64,000 nt of DNA, taken from positions 4,526,001 through 4,590,000 of the forward strand of contig NZ_CP126095.1 in the NCBI RefSeq assembly GCF_030123105.1. Direction: 5' to 3'. Positions 46,198 through 55,558 of this stretch are shown here, piece by piece; position 1 is the stretch's first letter, and each line of letters begins with the position of its first letter. The notes below the pieces were generated by a model, which did not search any database, was not told where the DNA came from, and saw only the letters and a program-made list of their open reading frames with translations. This DNA is from Paenibacillus sp. G2S3. GTDB taxonomy: Bacteria; Bacillota; Bacilli; Paenibacillales; Paenibacillaceae. The position numbers and the translations under genes were made by a program.

Positions 46198-46284
46198 TAG
46201 ATTATTCCCCTCTCTATGACTCAAATAAATAGTATAAGTTATAGTTCGTCAGTCAGATGCTTTTTTCCTTTGTTATAATAACAA

Positions 46285-46944
46285 TTAGCTATTATCTCTA
46301 GTCATTGGATGCATTAGATCAACATGACCCATCAAGCTCTCAACCTTTTCACCATCCACCAAAACTTCGATACTTTTCACTTCTTCAAATTGAAAATAGG
46401 TCTTGGCAAGTGATGAAATCGCTAGCGACTCCCCACCAGCACCCAGCTGTGCTTCCTCCGGTTTATGAATATCCATAACAATTTGGCCATCTACAAACTT
46501 TAACGATTTCAGTTTAATCTTACCCCATAACGATACAAGCTCAGTATTCTCGTTGCTTTGCAATGCTTTGAACGTCTCTGTATATTTCTGGGCATCGTCA
46601 GAGAAGCTAATGCTAGTCTTAGCAGGAATCAGATCCATAACTTGTGAATCCGTATAATATGCATCGATACTCTGGCTCTGTTTTTGCTTCTCATCTGCTA
46701 CTGGCTTTGCAGTTGCCTGAGCTTCTGTGTTGCTATTATCTGCTGTCGGTTGCGGAGTGCTAGCCACTTCGTTTCCTGGTTCATCGCTTGGAGCCGGTGT
46801 ACTTTCTCCCGCACCACTTACAACATTTGAAGTATCTTGCTCCACACCATTTGCTGGAGCCGCAGTAGGCTTGTCTCCACAGCCAGCAATCACTAGCAGA
46901 AGTAGTGTAGCGATCCCAATTGTACTCCATTTTTGTTTGATCAT
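46285..46944 (-). CDS. Lipoprotein with GerMN-like domain
   Basis: A 219-aa lipoprotein. The lipobox is LVIAGC at ~22. A low-complexity Ala/Thr/Pro/Glu linker runs to ~90. The C-terminal ~120 residues (DAYYTDSQVMDLIP, GKIKLKSLKFVDGQIVMDIHK, SSLAKTYFQFEEVKSIEVLVDGEKVESLMGH) follow the GerMN pattern found in GerM and LpqB. Role probably in wall or spore assembly. GAGGAGG precedes the ATG. It sits between an SLH protein and an amidase, all on one strand. Confidence 0.85.
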   Translation of the reverse strand: MIKQKWSTIGIATLLLLVIAGCGDKPTAAPANGVEQDTSNVVSGAGESTPAPSDEPGNEVASTPQPTADNSNTEAQATAKPVADEKQKQSQSIDAYYTDSQVMDLIPAKTSISFSDDAQKYTETFKALQSNENTELVSLWGKIKLKSLKFVDGQIVMDIHKPEEAQLGAGGESLAISSLAKTYFQFEEVKSIEVLVDGEKVESLMGHVDLMHPMTRDNS

Positions 46945-47010
46945 TAATAAACGCCTCCTCTAGATGAATACGGGCAGACAGGTACCGCAAAACCACTTCT
47001 TGCCTTTTAA

Positions 47011-47048
47011 AATAAAAGCAGAAAGCTGACTTTGCGGCGCTCGTCTGC
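47011..47048 (-). terminator. Probable terminator of the first amidase gene
   Basis: On the minus strand GCAGA...AGC pairs with GCT...TCTGC (with mismatches) and is followed by TTTTATTTTAAAA. It begins 10 nt past the stop. Confidence 0.55.
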
Positions 47049-47058
47049 CACTGGTCTG

Positions 47059-48498
47059 TTATTTTATACCCAAATATTCCTTAATCCCACTCACTATTGA
47101 AGCCGCAACTTTGTTTTGAAGTGCATCTGTAAAGAGCAATGCCTCATCTTTTTTGTTGCTAAGGTATCCCACTTCAAGTAATACTGCAGGCATTTTCGTT
47201 TCACGGATAACATGGAAATTCCCATAACGTACACCGCGATCGCTAAGCCCTGTAGCTTGAACAAGATATTTATGCATTACGTTCGCCAATGCTTTACTGG
47301 CTTCCCGTTGATAATACGTTTCTGTTCCACTAGCTGAAGAGGAACCTGAGCTATTGGCATGTACAGATATGAAGATATCAGCTTTTAAATTATTTGCCAT
47401 AGCCGCTCTTTCTTTAAGCTCCAAGAAAGTATCATTACTTCGTGTTAATACGACGTCAATATTACTTTCTTTTTTCAGCAATTCAGCTGTCTTAAGTACG
47501 ATGGCCAAATTAAAATTCTTCTCGTATTTACCTGTAACACCCACTGCTCCAGAATCTTTAGCTCCATGTCCTGCATCTAATACTACTAGCTTTCTGCCGT
47601 TATTTCCTGGTTGTGTTGTAGTATCATCAGTACTTTCCGCATTTAGATCGATTACAACCAGCTTAGAATCGTCTCCAGTTACGCTAACGTTGTAATTCTT
47701 AGCATAGTTCAAATCAATTACAAAACGTACTGTATAAGGATTCGTGCTATAAAGGGAGTAACGTACTCCTGATACATCGGGATAATCCTTCACTTCCAAG
47801 CTACCGTTAAGGTCAGGATCAAGGATCTGTCCTGTGCCAAATAGGTCTGAGAAGGTGGCATTAGGTAAATCAACAACTAACCGATCCGGCCCAGTCATCA
47901 CTGTCACTTTCGGTACTGAATTACCCTCCATGGCAATACTCAAACGATTTTCACTAAAGCTCACACCATTTACCATCGTTAAATTCTTAGAAGGATCTAC
48001 CGGCGGTACAACCTCAGATCCACCATTTTCAGTATTTCCACCTGAACTACCGTTATCATTTGAGGATCCTGGGGTAATAAGATACACACTCTTCTTCACG
48101 TTGTCCCACGAGACATTTAATCCAAACTGTTCACTAATGAACCGAATCGGTACAAGTGTCGTATTACTACGAAGGATTGGTGCCGTGGTAAGTGTTACTG
48201 TCTTGTCATCAACTGAGGCTATCTTTTGATTCACAACCAGTTTGATGACCTTTCCTTGCTGTTCAATCGTTACCGTCTTGCTCTTCTGATCCCAACCCAC
48301 GTTATATCCAAGGCTTTCAGAGATCAACCTTAACGGCACCATGATTGTATCATTCACATTCTCAACCGGGACATTTTGCCCTGCGGTCAGCTCCTTGCCG
48401 TCCAGATAAATCTTGCTATTCCCGGCAGCAGCATGTCCGTTCTCAGGCAAAACAAATACTAAGAGCAACAAAAACAACATCAAACTGAATTTCTTCAT
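47059..48498 (-). CDS. N-acetylmuramoyl-L-alanine amidase (copper-amine-oxidase N-like, AMIN, Amidase_3)
   Basis: A 479-aa secreted wall hydrolase. The signal peptide ends near residue 24 (ENGHAAA). The CuAO_N1-type domain is at ~28-140, with duplicated VPLRLISESLGYNVGWD and VPIRFISEQFGLNVSWD. An AMIN domain spans ~170-285 and targets it to the wall. Amidase_3 is at ~300-478, with zinc ligands in VLDAGHGAKDSG, the Glu of KYEKNFNLAI and SVHANSSG. AGAGGTGA precedes the ATG. A close paralogue lies just upstream. Confidence 0.93.
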   Translation of the reverse strand: MKKFSLMLFLLLLVFVLPENGHAAAGNSKIYLDGKELTAGQNVPVENVNDTIMVPLRLISESLGYNVGWDQKSKTVTIEQQGKVIKLVVNQKIASVDDKTVTLTTAPILRSNTTLVPIRFISEQFGLNVSWDNVKKSVYLITPGSSNDNGSSGGNTENGGSEVVPPVDPSKNLTMVNGVSFSENRLSIAMEGNSVPKVTVMTGPDRLVVDLPNATFSDLFGTGQILDPDLNGSLEVKDYPDVSGVRYSLYSTNPYTVRFVIDLNYAKNYNVSVTGDDSKLVVIDLNAESTDDTTTQPGNNGRKLVVLDAGHGAKDSGAVGVTGKYEKNFNLAIVLKTAELLKKESNIDVVLTRSNDTFLELKERAAMANNLKADIFISVHANSSGSSSASGTETYYQREASKALANVMHKYLVQATGLSDRGVRYGNFHVIRETKMPAVLLEVGYLSNKKDEALLFTDALQNKVAASIVSGIKEYLGIK

Positions 48499-48645
48499 TC
48501 TTCACCTCTAAATCTAGTATTCGCCTGTGAATGGCGATCGTGATGGCCTGTCTACGTCAACCTCAGACCTCTATTAGACGCTATTAATCTATAAAGGTTG
48601 CGAATATATTCCATAAAAATTGAGAAATCTCACCAACATCAAGTA

Positions 48646-50214
48646 TTAAAGTCCTAGATATTCCTTAATACCGGCTACAATTTCCCTCGCTAATTTGTCT
48701 TGAAGCTGCTCACTATACATCCCTGATTCATTTCCTGAATTGGTAAGATACCCCACTTCTAGAAGTACTGCCGGCATACTGGTTTCTCTTGTAACATGCA
48801 GACTTTTCGTTCTTACTCCGTTGTCCTTGAATCCAGTACCAGCTATCAGATGTTTGTGCATGATCTGAGCAAACGGCAGACTCCCACTACGCGAATAGTA
48901 CGTTTCACTGCCATTTATTTTGTCTCTATTCGGATAACCTAGCTCCAGTGAATTCCCATGCACTGAAATAAATAGATTAGCCTTTGCCGCTTCTGCGATA
49001 TTTACTCGATCCTGAAGACCCAACGTAATATCTTCAGTCCTAGTAAATACGACATCAACCAAAGCTTCCTGCATAAGTAGTGTTTGTACTTTACGTATAA
49101 CCGCTAGATTGAAGTCTTTTTCCAGCTTACCCGTGAGACTGACAGCTCCAGATTGTGTCCCTCCATGACCCGCGTCGAGAACTACAACTGGCTTACCAGT
49201 CATTCCACTACCACCTGAGGTGTTCCCTTCACTGCCTGTAACATTCAAATCTAGTGTCACCAGTCCAGTACTTTCATCCGTACTTAATTGATAAGGCTGG
49301 CTACCGATCGTTTGAATCACAAACCTAACAGTAGAAGGACTTACACTGAACAACGCATACCGGATCTCAGAAACTAAAGGGTAACCAGTAACATCTAGCT
49401 TCCCTTGCGGACTTCCGTTTGTGGTAATACTCGGTAGACCTCCTACGAAATCAGGAGCAAAAGCTGCACCAGGAAAATCTACGACGATTCGATCTGGACT
49501 GCTCATTTTTGTGATGCTAGGTTTAGGAGCCCCAGAAACAGCGATGATTAATCGATTCTCAGTGAAGGCTGCCCCATTTACAAGCGGACCTGCTGCATTC
49601 ACACCAGTGCTTCCTGGTACTGAGGATGATTGTGGTGTCGGTGAGGGCAAAACACTTCCAGAGCTTGTGCCATTATCCATGCCGGGTGTAGTAATCTGAG
49701 TTGGAGAAGGAGTACTTGTTGCTGTTGGACTAGTAACGGTTCCCTCAGGTGTAGCCACCGAAGCTTGCCCACCCGTCAAATAGACCGTTTTATCACTATT
49801 ATCCCAGCCAACCTTTAGACCGAACTGCTCACTTACGAAGCGAATCGGAACGAGAACTGTACCACCACTTTGCTTGGGTGCTGCGTTTAAATCAAACGTT
49901 ACCCCATCCGCAGCAGCTGTTTTTTTTCCTACAGCCAGCTCAATGCTTTTTCCATCTTGGTGAACCGTTACTTTGCGGGCCTGCTGTTCCCATAACACCT
50001 CAAATCCAAGATTCTCCACTACCACTCTGACGGGAATCATAACGCTACCATTGACGTTCTCAAGTTTAATTCCTTTTGGTAATGCAAGCTCTTGATTGTC
50101 CATAATAATTCTGCCTGAGCTACTACCAGCTGCGGCAGCTTCACGTCCAGTGAATGATAGTAATAATAACGGCAGCAACAATAACAGCAACGTTCGATAC
50201 CCAACTCTTCTCAT
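48646..50214 (-). CDS. N-acetylmuramoyl-L-alanine amidase, paralogue
   Basis: A ~522-aa secreted amidase with the same domains as its neighbour: signal peptide (LLLLLLPLLLLSFTGREAAAA), CuAO_N1 repeats VPVRVVVENLGFEVLWE and VPIRFVSEQFGLKVGWD, a Ser/Thr/Pro linker (~155-205), AMIN, and Amidase_3 with VLDAGHGGTQSG, LEKDFNLAV and SVHGNSLE. The start is the ATG at 50214, 7 nt after AAGGAG; the GTG/ATG at 50295 lacks a site. It most likely arose by local duplication, with a longer linker here. Confidence 0.93.
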   Translation of the reverse strand: MRRVGYRTLLLLLLPLLLLSFTGREAAAAGSSSGRIIMDNQELALPKGIKLENVNGSVMIPVRVVVENLGFEVLWEQQARKVTVHQDGKSIELAVGKKTAAADGVTFDLNAAPKQSGGTVLVPIRFVSEQFGLKVGWDNSDKTVYLTGGQASVATPEGTVTSPTATSTPSPTQITTPGMDNGTSSGSVLPSPTPQSSSVPGSTGVNAAGPLVNGAAFTENRLIIAVSGAPKPSITKMSSPDRIVVDFPGAAFAPDFVGGLPSITTNGSPQGKLDVTGYPLVSEIRYALFSVSPSTVRFVIQTIGSQPYQLSTDESTGLVTLDLNVTGSEGNTSGGSGMTGKPVVVLDAGHGGTQSGAVSLTGKLEKDFNLAVIRKVQTLLMQEALVDVVFTRTEDITLGLQDRVNIAEAAKANLFISVHGNSLELGYPNRDKINGSETYYSRSGSLPFAQIMHKHLIAGTGFKDNGVRTKSLHVTRETSMPAVLLEVGYLTNSGNESGMYSEQLQDKLAREIVAGIKEYLGL

Positions 50215-50315
50215 TTTCCCGCTCCTTCTGCAAGTGATAGATTCTAGATAAGTAATTAGACGACAGAAATCACCAAATGTTTCCTTTATCACCAATGAAT
50301 ATTTCGATTATAGCA

Positions 50316-50355
50316 AAAAAACTTCTATTTCCGACACCCGGAAATAGAAGTTTTA
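50316..50355 (-). terminator. Terminator of leuCD
   Basis: On the minus strand AAAACTTCTATTTCC pairs perfectly with GGAAATAGAAGTTTT around a 7-nt loop, followed by further T. It lies ~47 nt past leuD. Confidence 0.9.
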
Positions 50356-50401
50356 CGTAATTTTTGTAAAAGTTAAGAATGAAACCAGTTATATCCTAAA
50401 A

Positions 50402-51004
50402 TTATGAAAATAACTTAGCCGCATGACGCTCTTCGTACGCAGCAATTTCATCCGCATGCTGAAGAGTTAATCCGATATCATCCAGACCTTGTAGCAAGAA
50501 CTGACGACGGTGCTCATCCAGATCAAAGCTGATGCTCAGTCCAAATTCATCGTGAAGTGTATTGCTCTCAAGATCGACTGTCAATTGGTAGCCATCATGC
50601 TCGGCTGTGCGATTAAACAGCTCATCCACTTGCTCTTCCGAAAGCTTGATCGGCAAAATGCCGTTCTTAAAGCAGTTGTTGTAGAAGATATCTGCATAAG
50701 AAGGTGCAATGACAACTCTGAACCCATAATCCATAATCGCCCAAGGTGCATGCTCCCGTGAGGAACCACAGCCAAAGTTAGCACGTGAGATTAAGACAGA
50801 AGCACCTTTATAGCGTGGTTTATTCATTTCAAAAGCAGGGTTATCGTTACCAGCTTCATCAAAACGCCATTCGTAGAACAAAAATTGTCCAAATCCTGTC
50901 CGTTCAATCCGTTTCAAGAACTGTTTTGGGATAATCGCATCCGTATCTACATTCACCCGATCTACTGGTGCAACAATTCCTGTTAATTTTTTAAAAGCAT
51001 CCAT
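50402..51004 (-). CDS. leuD: 3-isopropylmalate dehydratase small subunit
   Basis: A 200-aa swivel subunit of isopropylmalate isomerase in leucine synthesis. [21 protein letters not shown] opens the fold, and [36 protein letters not shown] is the substrate-binding block. It follows leuC by 29 nt. leuA and leuB are not in the window, so the leu genes are split here. Confidence 0.95.
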   Translation of the reverse strand: MDAFKKLTGIVAPVDRVNVDTDAIIPKQFLKRIERTGFGQFLFYEWRFDEAGNDNPAFEMNKPRYKGASVLISRANFGCGSSREHAPWAIMDYGFRVVIAPSYADIFYNNCFKNGILPIKLSEEQVDELFNRTAEHDGYQLTVDLESNTLHDEFGLSISFDLDEHRRQFLLQGLDDIGLTLQHADEIAAYEERHAAKLFS

Positions 51005-51033
51005 AGTTTTATCCTCCCGTGTTCTCTCTAGTT

Positions 51034-52458
51034 CTATGAGCTGACGGCTTCCGTCTTATAGTTCCAATCACGCACATCAGTGAAGCGACCTTTTATTGCA
51101 GCTGCAGCAGCCATTGCTGGGGATACCAGATGCGTGCGTCCACCGCGACCTTGACGTCCTTCAAAGTTACGGTTCGAGGTAGATGCGCAGCGTTGCCCAG
51201 GTTGCAATACATCAGGGTTCATCGCGAGGCACATACTGCATCCCGCTTCACGCCATTCAAAGCCCGCGTCGGTAAAGACTTTATCAAGCCCTTCCTTCTC
51301 AGCCTGCATTTTAACACGACCAGATCCAGGAACAACAATTGCAGTAACGTTGTCAGAGACTTTATGGCCTTTTGCTACCACAGCTGCGGCTCTTAAATCT
51401 TCGATCCGTCCGTTAGTACAAGAACCGATAAATACATAATCAATTGGAATTTCAGAAATAGGCGTTCCAGGTGTCAAATCCATATATTCAAGCGCTTTTT
51501 CAGCAGCTTTGCGTTCGTTTTCTGTGGTGAAGTCAGCTGGATTCGGTACGCTGGAGCTGATGTCCGTTCCCATACCCGGGCTAGTTCCCCAGGTTACTTG
51601 AGGAATCAAAGTTTCCACATCGAAATCAACAACCGTATCGTACTGAGCACCTTCGTCACTAACAAGACTCTTCCATCCTTCAACAGCAGCGTCATAAGCT
51701 TCACCTTGCGGCACATATTGACGTCCACGCAGATAGTTAAAAGTAGTTTCGTCAGGAGCGATCAAGCCTGCTCTTGCTCCGCCTTCGATCGACATGTTGC
51801 AGACGGTCATACGTTCTTCCATCGACAGCTCACGAATAGCTTCACCTGTGTACTCAATTACATAACCTGTTGCAAAATCAGTACCATACTTAGCAATAAC
51901 ACCAAGGATCATATCCTTTGCTGTTACACCAGGATTGCGTTTACCTGTGAAACGAACTTCCATAGTTTTAGCTTTGGATTGCTGCAAACATTGGGTAGCC
52001 ATTACATGTTCAACTTCACTTGTTCCGATACCAAAGGCCAGTGCACCGAATGCTCCATGTGTAGAGGTATGGCTATCGCCACACACGATAGTTTTGCCAG
52101 GATGAGTCAAGCCAATCTCAGGTCCCATTACGTGAACAACACCTTGATCGATATCATTCAGGTCGAACAATCTCACACCAAAATCAGCACAGTTCTTAGA
52201 AAGTGTATCAATTTGTTGTTTGGAAATTGGATCTTTAATGTTAAAACGATCCTTGGTAGGAACGTTGTGATCCATGGTAGCGAAAGTCAGCTCAGGACGG
52301 CGAACCTTACGGTTACTAAGGCGAAGTCCTTCGAAAGCTTGTGGGGAAGTTACTTCATGAACCAAATGCAGATCAATATAAATAATGCTAGGCTTACCTT
52401 CCTCTTGATGAATAACATGATTATCCCAAATCTTCTCAAACATTGTCTTGTTGCTCAT
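51034..52458 (-). CDS. leuC: 3-isopropylmalate dehydratase large subunit
   Basis: A 474-aa aconitase-family 4Fe-4S enzyme. [32 protein letters not shown] is family-diagnostic. The cluster cysteines lie in GSCTNGR and [22 protein letters not shown] precedes the ATG. No T-box or leucine attenuator is visible upstream. Instead a 15-bp palindrome (52574-52588) lies ~120 nt before the start, fitting control by a LysR-type protein. Confidence 0.95.
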   Translation of the reverse strand: MSNKTMFEKIWDNHVIHQEEGKPSIIYIDLHLVHEVTSPQAFEGLRLSNRKVRRPELTFATMDHNVPTKDRFNIKDPISKQQIDTLSKNCADFGVRLFDLNDIDQGVVHVMGPEIGLTHPGKTIVCGDSHTSTHGAFGALAFGIGTSEVEHVMATQCLQQSKAKTMEVRFTGKRNPGVTAKDMILGVIAKYGTDFATGYVIEYTGEAIRELSMEERMTVCNMSIEGGARAGLIAPDETTFNYLRGRQYVPQGEAYDAAVEGWKSLVSDEGAQYDTVVDFDVETLIPQVTWGTSPGMGTDISSSVPNPADFTTENERKAAEKALEYMDLTPGTPISEIPIDYVFIGSCTNGRIEDLRAAAVVAKGHKVSDNVTAIVVPGSGRVKMQAEKEGLDKVFTDAGFEWREAGCSMCLAMNPDVLQPGQRCASTSNRNFEGRQGRGGRTHLVSPAMAAAAAIKGRFTDVRDWNYKTEAVSS

Positions 52459-52551
52459 AATTTCACCTCATTAATAGAATCGTTCATTGGAAGAGAGCGT
52501 GGAGTCTCTCTTGAATGATCTAAATATAACATCACCGTCTTTATAATTCCA

Positions 52552-52588
52552 AGATATGATATCTATAGAAGTGATAGGTTGAACCTAT
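52552..52588. promoter_or_regulatory. Palindromes in the leuC / FAD-oxidase intergenic region
   Basis: ATAGGTTGAACCTAT (52574-52588) is a perfect 7-1-7 palindrome, and AGATATGATATCT (52552-52564) another. The first uses the same ATAGGTT/AACCTAT halves found upstream of the LysR gene at 54255-54284. The gap between leuC and the oxidase (52459-52785) shows no other feature. Confidence 0.6.
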
Positions 52589-52785
52589 AAGATAGACTGA
52601 AGTATATTATGCTACTTGTTTATTTATATGGACCCTCTTTATTGTTCAATAAAGGCATATGAATATGATCCTTCTCTCCTACAATTGACCTCTAGGAAAA
52701 AATCTCACTCCGCTTCAGCCCATTCCATAGACCAATGCCCTTCATACTATATTACGTGTTAGTAGCTCAGAAGGAGTTGGAACAA

Positions 52786-54135
52786 TTGAAGTCAAGAACG
52801 AGACTTACCGGGCGAGTTATTTTCAAAGGTGATCAAGGGTATGAAACGGCACGTAAGAATTGGGATCCGCATACTGACAAATTCCCGAAAGTGTTTGTTT
52901 TCGCACAAAAAACACAAGATGTTGCAAACGCCATAAAATGGGCTAACGAGAATAAAGTCCCCATCCGTGCAAGAAGCGGTAGACATTCTCTGGAGGTTAA
53001 TCTTTCACAGGTCACCGGAGGTATTGTCATCGATGTAAGTGAAATGAAGAAAATCAAACTAAATAAAAAATCAGGAACTGTTGTTGTGGGTACCGGAAAT
53101 ACAGTGGGGAGAATTGCACACACGCTAGCTGGGCAAGGATATATGGCTCCATTCGGCGATAGCCCTACGGTTGGAATCGGAGGCATCACCCTAGGCGGGG
53201 GTATCGGGCCGCTCCAGCGAACCGTGGGCCTTGTTAGTGATAATCTAATCGAACTCGAAATGGTTGATGCCAAAGGGAAAATTATTCGTGCCAATAAGAA
53301 TAGTAACTCTGATCTCCTCTGGGCTTCCCGCGGAGGTGGCGGGGGGAATTTCGGAGTTTACACCAGTTACAAATTCAAAGTACGTCCTGCTCCAGCTTCG
53401 GCTACCGTTTTTCGAATCACCTGGCCTTGGGATCAGTTCGAGAAGGTATTCAAAGCTTGGCAACTCTGGGCTCCTTGCGTTAATACCAAACTGGGCAGTG
53501 AATTATCCATTGGTCCGAAAAAAGGCGGTAATGTCACTATGACGGGGCTGTTCCTCGGATCAAAGGCAGAGGCTTCCCGCCTCTTAAAGCCCGTTACGAG
53601 CGTTGGAACGCCTACGAATCAAATCATCCGCTCTTTGCCCTATACAAAAGTAGTGAGTTTTATGTTAGCACCTGATCCAGTGCTAACTCAAAGAGTCAGC
53701 AACCAGTTCTCCAGCGGTTTCGTAAGAAAACCCTTCCCGGACAAGGCAATTAAGTCCATGCGTGAATTCTTAGAGAAAGTGGAGGGAGAATTCGCAGGTT
53801 TCTTTTTCCTCAACTGGGGCGGAGCTGTGAGCCGTAAGTCACCCAAATCTACAGCCTTTTACTGGCGTAAAGCGAAATTCTATGTTGAGTGGAATAGCTC
53901 ATGGATCAAGAAATCGGAAGCTGCCAGAAATATATTCGTAGTAAGAAATACACGTCGGAAGCTGCAGCCATTTATCGTGGGGAGCTACATCAACGTTCCA
54001 GACCAGGGAATTAAAAATTCCGGACCAGTATATTATGGAGCGAACTATCCTAGATTACGGAGAGTCAAAGCTAAATATGACCCGGGAAATATATTTAACA
54101 ACCCTCAAAGCATCTCTCCAGCCCGCAAAGTATAG
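52786..54135 (+). CDS. FAD-linked oxidase (berberine-bridge-enzyme-like)
   Basis: A ~449-aa oxidoreductase with a PP-loop FAD-binding domain and C-terminal BBE domain. PIRARSGRHSLEV contains the His expected to bind FAD covalently. PTVGIGGITLGGGIGPLQRTVGLVSDNL is the FAD loop, with Gly where bicovalent enzymes have Cys. The BBE end YYGANYPRLRRVKAKYDPGNIFNNPQSI is textbook. The start is the TTG at 52786, 9 nt after AAGGAG; the ATG at 52735 lacks a site. Relatives oxidise sugars or alkaloids; substrate unknown. No signal peptide. Divergent from leuC. Confidence 0.88.
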   Translation: MKSRTRLTGRVIFKGDQGYETARKNWDPHTDKFPKVFVFAQKTQDVANAIKWANENKVPIRARSGRHSLEVNLSQVTGGIVIDVSEMKKIKLNKKSGTVVVGTGNTVGRIAHTLAGQGYMAPFGDSPTVGIGGITLGGGIGPLQRTVGLVSDNLIELEMVDAKGKIIRANKNSNSDLLWASRGGGGGNFGVYTSYKFKVRPAPASATVFRITWPWDQFEKVFKAWQLWAPCVNTKLGSELSIGPKKGGNVTMTGLFLGSKAEASRLLKPVTSVGTPTNQIIRSLPYTKVVSFMLAPDPVLTQRVSNQFSSGFVRKPFPDKAIKSMREFLEKVEGEFAGFFFLNWGGAVSRKSPKSTAFYWRKAKFYVEWNSSWIKKSEAARNIFVVRNTRRKLQPFIVGSYINVPDQGIKNSGPVYYGANYPRLRRVKAKYDPGNIFNNPQSISPARKV

Positions 54136-54164
54136 TAAGACGTAATAGCGTAGCATCGAAATTA

Positions 54165-54226
54165 GACCGGCAAACATAAAGGACTCCAGCGAATACTGGT
54201 AAACCACACCTTCCTATTTGCCGGTC
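54165..54226. repeat. Long-armed hairpin after the FAD-oxidase gene
   Basis: GACCGGCAAA (54165-54174) and TTTGCCGGTC (54217-54226) pair perfectly. The 42-nt loop holds a second small stem, CCAG-CGAATA-CTGG. No T run follows on either strand, so it is not a standard terminator. It separates the oxidase from the LysR gene. Confidence 0.5.
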
Positions 54227-54254
54227 AGTGCGTTCGTGCACGAGCTTACATGCG

Positions 54255-54284
54255 AACCTATATAAAACATCAGTTTCATAGGTT
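54255..54284 (+). promoter_or_regulatory. Candidate LysR autoregulatory operator
   Basis: AACCTAT (54255-54261) and ATAGGTT (54278-54284) form an inverted pair 16 nt apart, 40-70 nt before the LysR start. ACTTATAAGT, a second palindrome, follows at 54288-54297. The half-sites match the palindrome upstream of leuC. Confidence 0.5.
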
Positions 54285-54324
54285 ATACTTATAAGTAAAA
54301 ACAATCTCCCAAAGGAGTTTATAC

Positions 54325-55236
54325 ATGGAACTGAGACAACTACAATATGTACTGCAAATCGCAGCCGAAAAAAACTTCTCCCGTGCAGCGGACAAGCTGC
54401 ACATTGCCCAACCATCACTCAGTCAGCAGCTTTCCAAGCTGGAAAAAGAGCTCGGTGTAATGCTGTTCCAGCGAAATACCAGCTCTGTTGAACTGACCTA
54501 TGCTGGATCTAAATTCGTAGAGCAAGCCCAAATCATCATTGATGGCGTAGAACTGCTGCGACAAGAAATGTCTGATATTTCTGAACTACGTACCGGGCGC
54601 GTCGTTGTAGGCAGTATGCCGATCACTGGTGCACATTTACTACCGCATGTACTTCCGGTTTTTAAACAAAATTACCCGGAAGTAGAAATCACTCTGCTCG
54701 AAGACTCCTCCATGAACCTAGAGAAGCTCACTGCGAGTGGTCAGACTGATTTAAGCCTGCTCTCATTGCCGCTCGAAATTCCGGCTCTTGCTTACGAAGA
54801 ACTGGGTGAGGAAAGGATCGATCTTGCAGTCCCACCCGAACACCCGCTAGCTAAACGTAGCTTAGATGGAACTAAGACCTCTTTGGAAGAACTAAAGGAC
54901 GAGCCATTTATCGTACTTAAAGAAGGCCAAGGCTTCCGTAAAATGACTATGGATCTGTGCCGAAACGCTGGCTTCGAACCAAAAATTGTTTTTGAGAGCA
55001 ATAACATGGAAACAGTTCAGTCACTGGTCGCCACTGGAATGGGTGTAACTCTTGTGCCTCATTTTATTGCCCGTGCACCGCGGAGTGAATTCGTCCCTGT
55101 CTACTTACCGCTCACTGATCCTGCCCCTAGCCGAACACTTGTCGTAGCCTATCGACGCGGACGTTATTTATCTAAAGCCGCTAAGGCTTTTGTAGAAACA
55201 TTTAAATCTACGGTATCTGAATTAACCGAAGAATAG
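54325..55236 (+). CDS. LysR-family transcriptional regulator
   Basis: A 303-aa LTTR. The N-terminal helix-turn-helix is MELRQLQYVLQIAAEKNFSRAADKLHIAQPSLSQQLSKLEKELGVMLFQR. The effector domain spans ~90-295, with VVVGSMPITGAHLLPHVLPVFKQNYPEVEI. AAAGGAG precedes the ATG. The upstream inverted AACCTAT/ATAGGTT pair suggests autoregulation, and the shared motif before leuC suggests leuCD or the divergent oxidase as targets. The co-inducer cannot be read from sequence. Confidence 0.92.
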   Translation: MELRQLQYVLQIAAEKNFSRAADKLHIAQPSLSQQLSKLEKELGVMLFQRNTSSVELTYAGSKFVEQAQIIIDGVELLRQEMSDISELRTGRVVVGSMPITGAHLLPHVLPVFKQNYPEVEITLLEDSSMNLEKLTASGQTDLSLLSLPLEIPALAYEELGEERIDLAVPPEHPLAKRSLDGTKTSLEELKDEPFIVLKEGQGFRKMTMDLCRNAGFEPKIVFESNNMETVQSLVATGMGVTLVPHFIARAPRSEFVPVYLPLTDPAPSRTLVVAYRRGRYLSKAAKAFVETFKSTVSELTEE

Positions 55237-55414
55237 ACCCTTGGAGGGCTGCTCTGATCATCTGACACCGAGCCGCACTTTCATTAACTGGCCCATTATC
55301 GTTAGGTGTCCCTGTATGATTTTCCACAAATTCACGAGTTACACTATTCTGGAACTCTGCTTTTTCGTTTAGATCTTGATTCTGCGCCTGCTCAGGATTG
55401 TTGTCTTTAGTCAA
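55208..55414 (-). CDS. Small hydrophilic protein, function unknown
   Basis: A 68-aa Asn/Gln/Glu-rich ORF that I do not recognise (begins with a TTG-encoded Met, then TKDNNPEQAQNQDLNEK). Support comes from an excellent GAGGTG ribosome site 7 nt before the TTG and an acidic, soluble composition. It overlaps the LysR 3' end by 29 nt tail to tail, and no terminator separates the two. Confidence 0.5.
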   Translation of the reverse strand: MTKDNNPEQAQNQDLNEKAEFQNSVTREFVENHTGTPNDNGPVNESAARCQMIRAALQGSILRLIQIP

Positions 55415-55523
55415 TTTAGTCCACCTCTTGGTAACAGATTATAAGTATTCCACCCCCGTACTTAGAGGTTAAACAGAATAATCAAAGCTTTCTAATGCGA
55501 GAAATAGTTCCTTCGTTTTTCCT

Positions 55524-55552
55524 TTGCAAAGCAACCATCTCCATGGTATTCT
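55524..55552 (+). promoter_or_regulatory. SigA-type promoter of the proBAC operon
   Basis: TTGCAA (55524-55529) and TATTCT (55547-55552) are spaced by exactly 17 nt and sit just before the T-box leader. Confidence 0.75.
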
Positions 55553-55558
55553 ATTGAA

